Made by a program: the position numbers and the translations under genes. A stretch of DNA of 36,775 bases from Lentisphaeria bacterium. Lineage in GTDB: Bacteria; Verrucomicrobiota; Lentisphaeria; Victivallales; Victivallaceae. The stretch is from NCBI GenBank assembly GCA_017450705.1, contig JAFSTC010000022.1, forward strand, positions 1 to 36,775. The letters run 5' to 3'. This document shows positions 30,915 to 36,775 of the stretch, in pieces. Each line of letters opens with the position of its first letter. Position 1 is the stretch's first letter. A model generated the notes under the pieces. The model searched no databases, had not been told where the DNA came from, and was given only the letters and a program-made list of their open reading frames with translations.

Positions 30915-32264
30915 ATGAAATTGAGTTTTCTGGCGGCGGTCTTCGCCGCGGTCGGCTGCGCGGCCGGCGAGCTGAGCGTGGATGCGAAAACGGATAAAAA
31001 GGATTCCATTTACAAGTGCGGCGAAACCGTGACCGTCACCGCCGCGGCGCTGGAGGACGGCAAGCCCGTCTCCGGCAAGACCGTCACCTACACCCTCGAC
31101 GCCGACGGCGGTTTCTCCAAGCGGGGCAAGTTCGTGAGCGACGCGGAAAAACCCTGGACCTTCGAATACAAATTTTCCCGTCCCGGCGCTCTGCGGGCGG
31201 AGTTCACCATTCTGGGAGACGACGGCAAGCGGATCCCTCTGAAACGGGGCTACGATCAGGTGCGTTTCGCGGGCGGCCGCATCGGCGCCGCCGCCGAACC
31301 GGACAAGATCCTGCCCGGCGGCAAGACCCCGGAGGATTTCGGCGCTTTCTGGAAGGCCCAGCTGGACCGCCTTGCCCAGGTGAAGCCGGAGGTGCTGGAG
31401 CGCAAAAAGCTGGATAAACTCCCCGGAGCTTACAACAGCGTAGACATGTGGGACGTCAAGGTTGCCAGCGTGGACGGCGTCCCCGTCTCCGGCTACCTCG
31501 CCATGCCCAAAAAGGCCGCGCCCAAATCGCTGCCCGCCATCCTGCTGGTCCAGGGCGCCGGTGTCGGCAGCGCCGCCCCTTCGAACATCTTCCGCTGGGC
31601 GAAAGAGGGGGCCATCTGTCTGGACATCAACGCCCACGGCGTCCTCAACGGCCAGCCCCGGAAATACTATGACGACCTGAAAAAAGGCAAATTCAAAAAC
31701 TACTACAGCAAGGTCTATCCGGATAGAGAGAAGCACATCTTCCTCAACATGGGTCTCCGGGTGGTCCGGGCGCTGGAGTATCTGCGGAGCCTTCCCGAGT
31801 GGAACGGCCGCGACCTCATCATCCGCGGCGCCAGTCAGGGCGGCTGGCAGGCCGTCGTCGGCGCGGCGCTGGATCCCAAAGTGACGATGTGTGTGGCGGG
31901 GGTCCCCGCCTTCAACGACTTCGACGGCGAGTTCTCGCCCGAAATGCGCCGGATGCAGCGCATGCACTTCGGCGGCGCGATCCGGGCCATGAAGGCCGGA
32001 AAAGAGAAGACCGCCGAACTGCTCAAGGCCCAGTCCTACTTCGACGGCGCGAATTTCGCCCCCATGATCAAGTGCCCGGTGTACGTCACCGTTGGGTATC
32101 TGGATCTCTCCAGCCCCACCACCTCGGTCTACGCCCTGTACAACCGGATCTCCGCGACGACCGAGAAGCACATTACGGCCTATCCGGGGAGCGCTCACGC
32201 CAAGTGCCCCTCGACCGAGGGTGACGCCGCGGCCATGAAAGTCATCAAGGACGCGAAAAAATGA
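30915..32264 (+). CDS. Secreted AXE1-family acetyl esterase, first of tandem pair
   Basis: The 449-residue protein has a short signal peptide (about 1-17), with Cys15 in an imperfect lipobox (AVGC). An Ig-like beta domain (about 19-125) precedes an alpha/beta-hydrolase domain of the acetylxylan esterase (AXE1/CE7-like) family. The nucleophile is Ser307 in GASQGG, with Asp397 in GYLDLSSPTTS and His428 in GSAHAK completing the triad. The family removes acetyl groups from xylan oligomers or antibiotics such as cephalosporin C; the extracytoplasmic location suggests polysaccharide deacetylation. The start is ATG 30915, with AAGGG eight bases upstream. The stop overlaps the start of its paralogue as ATGA, and the pair probably arose by duplication. 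Confidence 0.9.
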   Translation: MKLSFLAAVFAAVGCAAGELSVDAKTDKKDSIYKCGETVTVTAAALEDGKPVSGKTVTYTLDADGGFSKRGKFVSDAEKPWTFEYKFSRPGALRAEFTILGDDGKRIPLKRGYDQVRFAGGRIGAAAEPDKILPGGKTPEDFGAFWKAQLDRLAQVKPEVLERKKLDKLPGAYNSVDMWDVKVASVDGVPVSGYLAMPKKAAPKSLPAILLVQGAGVGSAAPSNIFRWAKEGAICLDINAHGVLNGQPRKYYDDLKKGKFKNYYSKVYPDREKHIFLNMGLRVVRALEYLRSLPEWNGRDLIIRGASQGGWQAVVGAALDPKVTMCVAGVPAFNDFDGEFSPEMRRMQRMHFGGAIRAMKAGKEKTAELLKAQSYFDGANFAPMIKCPVYVTVGYLDLSSPTTSVYALYNRISATTEKHITAYPGSAHAKCPSTEGDAAAMKVIKDAKK

Positions 32265-33619
32265 GGTCGTTCCCCGCCGTTCTTCTGCTGGCCGCATCTC
32301 TGTGCGGCGCCGCCGAGCTGTCGGTCGACGTCAGGACCGACCGGCCCGACGCCGTTTACAGAAGCGGCGAGGAGATCGCCGTCACGGCGCGCGCGCTGGA
32401 GGACGGCAGGCCCGTTTCCGGCCTTCGGGTCGATTACGAGCTCATCGCCGACGGCGGGTTTTCCAAAAAGGGGAAATTCACCAGCGATGCAGAGAAGCCC
32501 TTTGTCTGGAAGCACACGTTCAAGTATCCCGGGGCTCTGCGGGCGGAGTTCACCGTCTACGACCGGAACGGCAAAAAGGTGCGGCTGAAAAACGGGTACG
32601 ATCAGGTGCGTTTTGCCGGCGGGCGCATCGGCGCCGTGGCGGATCCGGAGAAGATCCGCCCTTCCGTCGCCGCGCCGGAGGATTTCGCCGACTTCTGGAA
32701 GAAGGAGCTGGCCGAACTTGAGAAGGAGCCCTGCCGGGAGCTGGAGCGCAGGGAGGTGGAAAATCTTTCCGCTTCCGCGAAAAAGGCGGTGCGCCTCTTC
32801 GACATCCGGGCGACGGGGGCCTGCGGACAGCCCGTTTCGGGGTATCTTGCCATGCCCCGGGAGGCGAAGGCCCGCTCCCTGCCTGCGGTCCTGCTTCTTC
32901 AGGGGGGCGGGGTCCATTCCGCCCGGATCCATACCGTCGTCCCCTGGGCGCGGCGGGGGGCCATCTGTCTTGAGATCAACGCCCACGGTCTCCCCAACGG
33001 GGAGAAGCCCGAATTCTACAGCGCCTTGCGGGCGGGACGCCTGAAGCATTATGCCGAGAAGCAGCTGTGGTACTCCCGCGAGGAACATTATTTCAGGGGC
33101 ATCGCCCTGCGGGTCGTCCGGGCGCTGGAATATCTGAGGAGTCTTCCCGAGTGGAACGGGCGCGATCTCGTCGTCCGCGGTGCCAGTCAGGGCGGCTGGC
33201 AGGCCGTCGTCGGCGCGGCGCTGGATCACAGGGTGACGCTGTGCATCGCGGGGGTCCCCGCCTACGGCGACTTCGACGCGGAGTTCTCTCCCGAACTGCG
33301 CCGCATGCCCCGCATCCACTGGGGCGGCCGGATCCGCGCGCTCAAGTGCGACATGGCGAAAAAAAGGGAACTGCTCAAGGTGCAGTCCTATTTCGACCCG
33401 GTGCATTTTTCTCCTCTCGTGGGGTGCGAGACCTTCATCACCGTGGGGTACGTGGATCTCTCCTGTCCCACGACCTCCGTTTACAGCATTTACAACAGTC
33501 TTCCCCCGACGGTGAAAAAGCACATCGACGCCTTCCCCGGCGGGGTCCACGCCAAGTGTCCGACCACGGCCGGGGACGCGGCGCTCGCCGCAGTCATCGA
33601 AAAAGCGAAAAAAAGGTGA
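32261..33619 (+). CDS. Secreted AXE1-family acetyl esterase, second of tandem pair
   Basis: The 452-residue protein has signal peptide MRSFPAVLLLAASLCGAA. It shows the same two-domain order as its upstream neighbour and matches it along the whole length (GYDQVRFAGGRIGA and EYLRSLPEWNGRD in both). The triad is Ser309 in GASQGG, Asp399 in GYVDLSCPTTS and His430 in GGVHAK. The loop between domains (about 150-180) and the segment after NAHG are the most divergent parts, which suggests a changed substrate. DNA around the nucleophile is identical to the first copy over 46 bases (31830-31875 and 33182-33227). Its start is coupled to the upstream stop by ATGA. Confidence 0.9.
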   Translation: MRSFPAVLLLAASLCGAAELSVDVRTDRPDAVYRSGEEIAVTARALEDGRPVSGLRVDYELIADGGFSKKGKFTSDAEKPFVWKHTFKYPGALRAEFTVYDRNGKKVRLKNGYDQVRFAGGRIGAVADPEKIRPSVAAPEDFADFWKKELAELEKEPCRELERREVENLSASAKKAVRLFDIRATGACGQPVSGYLAMPREAKARSLPAVLLLQGGGVHSARIHTVVPWARRGAICLEINAHGLPNGEKPEFYSALRAGRLKHYAEKQLWYSREEHYFRGIALRVVRALEYLRSLPEWNGRDLVVRGASQGGWQAVVGAALDHRVTLCIAGVPAYGDFDAEFSPELRRMPRIHWGGRIRALKCDMAKKRELLKVQSYFDPVHFSPLVGCETFITVGYVDLSCPTTSVYSIYNSLPPTVKKHIDAFPGGVHAKCPTTAGDAALAAVIEKAKKR

Positions 33620-33698
33620 GTTCCCGGGCGCGGGCCGCGTCCGGAGCCGGAAAGTTCGAGCAACACCGTTCAACTTCAAAGGAAAGGGTTGGTAAGGT

Positions 33699-34307
33699 AT
33701 GAAAAAAAGCATGTTGATCCTGATGGCGGCCGCCTTCACGGCGGTCGTGTCCGGAGCGGGGATCGCGATCGAGATCGACGGTCGTCCCGCGAAGATCAAG
33801 TTTTCGGAGGTGAAGGGGCTGAAGTTCCGCTATCCGACGACCGGGGAGAACAAGGAGTTTTACCTCGAATTCTACGATCCCGCGGAACTGCCGCTCAACT
33901 GGACCGAGTACAGCATAAGTTTCGTCCCCGCCAAGACCGGTTACGTCGTCCTCGGCCTCACCGCCACGTACCCCACGAAGAAGGGTATGGACGACTGGGT
34001 GGAGTACGACAAGTTCGAGGTCGAAAACGGCAAACTCAGAAATCCCTCCTTCGAGCTCATGAGCACCAAGGGCGACCTCTTCGCCTGGCGCTACTACACC
34101 AAGCGCTCGGAGAAACTCGACAGGAAAGACGCGCCCGACGGCAAGAACTACGTTGCCTCCTTCCGGGGAAAATCCATCCGTCAGGGGCTGTACGTCACTG
34201 CCGGCAAGCCCGTCACCGTCAAATTCCTCGCCCGCTCCGGAGGCATGACGCCTCAGATCAAGGAGGAGCCCTATTATTCTGATCAGAGTGCACCGCAGGC
34301 CAAGTGA
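33699..34307 (+). CDS. Secreted stand-alone CBM-like module
   Basis: The 202-residue protein has a signal peptide (1-19, ending VVSGA) and one beta-sandwich module. Landmarks are WTEYSISFVPAKTGYVVLGL, LRNPSFELMS, the Trp in FAWRYYTK, DAPDGKNYV and SIRQGLYVTAGKPVTVKFLA. This is the pattern of galactose-binding-like or CBM4/9-like carbohydrate-binding modules. It is closely related to the first module of the next gene over its full length (AGLSFR, WRYYTK, DAPDGKNYV, SDTSAP), so it arose by duplication. No catalytic domain is present; it may act as a free binding or adaptor protein. The AAGG one base before the ATG is too close, so the AAAGG eleven bases upstream is the likelier ribosome site. 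The next gene starts 2 bp after its stop. Confidence 0.8.
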   Translation: MKKSMLILMAAAFTAVVSGAGIAIEIDGRPAKIKFSEVKGLKFRYPTTGENKEFYLEFYDPAELPLNWTEYSISFVPAKTGYVVLGLTATYPTKKGMDDWVEYDKFEVENGKLRNPSFELMSTKGDLFAWRYYTKRSEKLDRKDAPDGKNYVASFRGKSIRQGLYVTAGKPVTVKFLARSGGMTPQIKEEPYYSDQSAPQAK

Positions 34308-34309
34308 AA

Positions 34310-36775
34310 ATGATGAGATCCGTCAAAAACATACTGCTGCTGACCGCGGTCGTCTGCGCGTCGGCGCTTTTCGGCGCGGGCGTCGCCGTCGAGATCGACG
34401 TCCGCAATCAGAAGATCCAGCTGAGCGAACCCGCGGGGCTGTCCTTCCGCCATCAGGCGAACAACGATCCCGCCCGGGTGTACTACTGGGAGTTCTACTC
34501 CAAGGAGGAGGCTTCCCCCGACTGGAAGCCCTATGAGATCTCCTTCGTCCCCGAGAAGGACGGTTACGCCGTCCTCGGCCTCACCGCCACCGAGAGCCGC
34601 CAGCGCGGCAAGTGCGAGTGGATCGATTACGACAAGCTGGAGCTGGTCAACTCCGCCGTCGCCAACCCCTCCTTCGAGCAGATGAGTGTGAAGAAGGACT
34701 TTTACCGCTGGCGCTATTACACCAAGGCCGCCGAGATGCTCGGTAAGAGCGACGCGCCCGACGGCAAAAACTACGTCCGGGTCTGCCGTGCTCTCTGCAT
34801 CCGGCAGGGGATCCGTCTGACCGCGGGGAAAAAGGTCACCATCAAATTTCTGGCCCGCAACGGCGGCGTCTCCGATCCGCCCAAGGACAAGTCCTACTCC
34901 GACACCAGTGCGCCGCTGCTCGAGAGCGGGAAAAAGCCGGTCAAGTCCGCACCGGCGGGCGTTCCCGGACTGCGTCTGGCCCTGCGTGGCGAGCCCTTCT
35001 TCAACGTCGAGCTCAAGGAGCTCTCTTCCAGCGACAACCTGACCTTCGACAACGTCATGGTCAAGGGCAAAACGAGTTATTTCCACGCCTGCGCCTACAA
35101 CAGGGAGCCCCTGGACGGCAAATGGCGCAAGTACACGGTGACCTTCACGCCCTCCATCACGGGCGAGATCAACATGTTCGCCGAAGCCCATCCCACTCTC
35201 CGCGGCGACAAGGTGCAGTGGGTCTTTTTCGACAAGTTCGAGGCCAAAGGAACGAAGATCCTCAACCCCTCCTTCGAGACCGTTCTGGCCGGCATGCCGG
35301 CCCGGTGGGAGAGCTATCCCCAGAACGTCCGCCTGAACGTCTCCGACGCTCCTGACGGCAAGAACGTGGCGGCCGTGGGCGGCGGGAGCAATATCCGGCA
35401 GGTCATCTCCGTGGTGCAGGGCCGTCCCGTGACCATCAGCTTCTACGCGCGTCTGGGCGACGTCGCGAAGAAAACGCTCCGGAACAAGGGCAACGACCCC
35501 GTTCCCAACAAGTTCCCCAAAGACTACTACCGCTTCGACAACGGCATCGTGCGCTATCTGCCGCTCAAGAACAAGGGCGTCCCGGGCAGCACCATCCACC
35601 GGGCGCAGTATTCGTGGATCGAGTTGACGCCTCCGCCGCCGCTCACCATCAAGTACCCCGTCGATCAGAAGAAGGGCAAACTCAAAAAGACCGCGATCCC
35701 CTTCGAGCTTCTGGAGGAGAGCAACATCGCCCGGACGGTTTTCGTCAAGTTCGGATTCCCGTTCCCCGAGGGCGGCATTTACGGGATCGACAAGCTGCGG
35801 ATCGTCTCCCCCGATGGGAAAGCCGTTCCGGCGCAGTTCACCGCCACCAGCTTCTGGCCCGACAAGTCCGTCAAGTTCGTTCTGGCCGAATTTCCCGCCA
35901 AACTTGCGGCGAAGGAAAAGTCCGTGTGGAAACTCGAGATCAACTCCGACCGCAAAGTGCCCGCTCTGCCTGAGCTCAAATGCGCGCTCACGGACACGGG
36001 TTTCGCCGTCGATACGGGGAAACTCGCCGCAACGGTGAGCAAGAGCCGCTTCTCTTTCCTCAACGATGTGAAAGTCGACGGCAAAAAGGCCGGGTCTTTC
36101 AGTCCCAAGGGGCTGGAGTTCGTCGACGAGGCGGGCAAGCTCTTCACGTCGTCTCAGGAACCCCTCGAAAAACTCTACATCGAGTCCAGCGGGCCTCTGG
36201 CGCTGACGCTGCGGGCCGACGGCAAGCTGGGCGGGAGCCGTTTCACGGCGCGCATGACCTTCCGCGCCGGATCCTCCGTCGTGGACATCTCCATCCGTTT
36301 CCAGAATGTCGATCTCAAGACGGAGTTCAACGACTTCCGCAGTCTCTCTCTCGACTACGTGCCCGCGGTCCCCGCGAAGAGCATCAAAATGGAGGGCGCA
36401 ACGTGCCAGCGGATCCATCAGCAGGATGACGAGACGCTCAAAATAGACGACCGCCTGTTCAACCGCAAGATGGGCGATGGCGGCGCAGCCGGGAACCTCA
36501 CCTACGCGCTGCGGGACGCGGCGTACCGCTACCCCAAGGCTTTCAGCGTCGACAAGGGCGCGGTGAAGTTCGAACTTCTGCCGCCCCTGCCGGGACCGGA
36601 ATTCGGCAAGGACATGCCCTATTATCTGCAGTTCCCCTTCTGCGGGGGCTTCTACCGCATGAAGTGGGGCATGGGCTTCACCGAAGACCTCAAAATCGAC
36701 TTCAGCGGCAAGACCTCTCCGGCGGAACTGGCCGCCAAGAGCGTGATCCCCGTCATCGACAGGGACTGGGTGTAC
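34310..36775 (+). CDS. Large secreted protein: two CBM-like modules plus PcRGLX/YetA-like (PL26-like) domain, 3' part outside window
   Basis: The frame opens at ATG 34310 (or the next codon, 34313) and stays open for 822 codons to the window edge. Residues 1-24 form a signal peptide. Module 1 (about 25-205) has VANPSFEQMS, WRYYTK and DAPDGKNYV. Module 2 (about 218-390) has LNPSFETV, DAPDGKNV, NIRQVISV and VTISFYARLG. From about residue 470 comes FVKFGFPFPEGGIYGIDKL, then RIVSPDGKAVPAQF and SFWPDKSVKFVLAEFP, matching the N-terminal RIFT-barrel domain of the PcRGLX/YetA-like exo-rhamnogalacturonan lyases. The catalytic alpha/alpha barrel would follow outside the window. A role in degrading rhamnogalacturonan or a similar acidic glycan is inferred. 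It sits in a row with two acetyl esterases. Confidence 0.78.
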   Translation, partial: MMRSVKNILLLTAVVCASALFGAGVAVEIDVRNQKIQLSEPAGLSFRHQANNDPARVYYWEFYSKEEASPDWKPYEISFVPEKDGYAVLGLTATESRQRGKCEWIDYDKLELVNSAVANPSFEQMSVKKDFYRWRYYTKAAEMLGKSDAPDGKNYVRVCRALCIRQGIRLTAGKKVTIKFLARNGGVSDPPKDKSYSDTSAPLLESGKKPVKSAPAGVPGLRLALRGEPFFNVELKELSSSDNLTFDNVMVKGKTSYFHACAYNREPLDGKWRKYTVTFTPSITGEINMFAEAHPTLRGDKVQWVFFDKFEAKGTKILNPSFETVLAGMPARWESYPQNVRLNVSDAPDGKNVAAVGGGSNIRQVISVVQGRPVTISFYARLGDVAKKTLRNKGNDPVPNKFPKDYYRFDNGIVRYLPLKNKGVPGSTIHRAQYSWIELTPPPPLTIKYPVDQKKGKLKKTAIPFELLEESNIARTVFVKFGFPFPEGGIYGIDKLRIVSPDGKAVPAQFTATSFWPDKSVKFVLAEFPAKLAAKEKSVWKLEINSDRKVPALPELKCALTDTGFAVDTGKLAATVSKSRFSFLNDVKVDGKKAGSFSPKGLEFVDEAGKLFTSSQEPLEKLYIESSGPLALTLRADGKLGGSRFTARMTFRAGSSVVDISIRFQNVDLKTEFNDFRSLSLDYVPAVPAKSIKMEGATCQRIHQQDDETLKIDDRLFNRKMGDGGAAGNLTYALRDAAYRYPKAFSVDKGAVKFELLPPLPGPEFGKDMPYYLQFPFCGGFYRMKWGMGFTEDLKIDFSGKTSPAELAAKSVIPVIDRDWVY

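Noticed and set aside
34283-36418. A 711-codon minus-strand frame opposite the last gene
   Set aside because: Composition is typical of an antisense shadow. The plus-strand frame stays open for 822 codons with a signal peptide and repeated modules.
1-36775. CRISPR arrays, insertion sequences, integrases, toxin-antitoxin or restriction genes
   Set aside because: No regular short repeats with spacers, terminal inverted repeats around a transposase, or family motifs of these systems were seen on either strand.

Overview
The window is GC-rich, gene-dense bacterial DNA. It most likely comes from a Lentisphaerota genome (Victivallis-like, gut or similar anaerobe). The inference rests on family content: several Lentisphaerae-style pseudopilins ([20 protein letters not shown]), a GntR regulator fused to a solute-binding domain, DUF4838, DUF5107 and AXE1-type esterase proteins, and a PcRGLX/YetA-like secreted protein. 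No rRNA, tRNA, insertion sequence, phage gene or CRISPR array was seen, so the assignment depends on proteins only.

Layout. (1) 1-3875, minus strand: an operon led by a near-perfect TTGACA-N17-TATAAT promoter, with a GntR/solute-binding regulator, a polysaccharide-deacetylase-like protein, a pseudopilin and a secreted protein cut by the window edge. (2) 3982-8130, minus strand: gpsA, a DUF5107-TPR protein and a class C beta-lactamase-like serine hydrolase. (3) 8138-9526: two tandem small heat-shock proteins on the minus strand, then a 477-bp gene-free stretch with a 37-nt inverted repeat. (4) 9527-15416, plus strand: an RRM RNA-binding protein with its own terminator, then a tightly packed operon of DksA-like protein, lspA, bifunctional NAD(P)HX repair enzyme, pdxB, an LpxL-like acyltransferase and a PHP metallohydrolase. 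(5) 15434-17785, minus strand: grpE-dnaJ-smpB. (6) 17799-23121, plus strand, divergent from grpE: RdgC-like protein, trmB, tyrS and a U32 peptidase-family protein. (7) 23121-26248, minus strand: a large secreted DUF4838 protein. (8) 26285-36775, plus strand: three tandem paralogous pseudopilins, a GNAT acetyltransferase, an M28 peptidase, two tandem secreted AXE1-family esterases, a secreted stand-alone copy of a CBM-like module, and a large secreted protein (open at the window edge) with two more copies of that module followed by a PcRGLX/YetA-like domain.

Regions 3-6 are housekeeping: protein quality control, translation, envelope lipid and lipoprotein processing, and vitamin B6 and NAD repair. 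Regions 1, 7 and 8 are accessory surface and carbohydrate functions. The esterases could deacetylate a polysaccharide such as acetylated pectin or rhamnogalacturonan that the PcRGLX-like protein then acts on; this is inference from family membership and gene order.

The most interesting signal is a promoter-sized block of about 45-88 bp found twice, upstream of the pseudopilin trio (26285-26372) and of the esterase/lyase genes (30741-30826). Its conserved islands have exactly the same internal spacing in both copies. It departs from the TTGAAA-N17-TATATT type promoters found elsewhere in the window, so it may mark a shared regulon linking pseudopilins to polysaccharide degradation. Also notable: all four pseudopilins lack the usual Gly before the cleavage-site Phe, and a cysteine-rich small heat-shock protein has a strongly structured leader.
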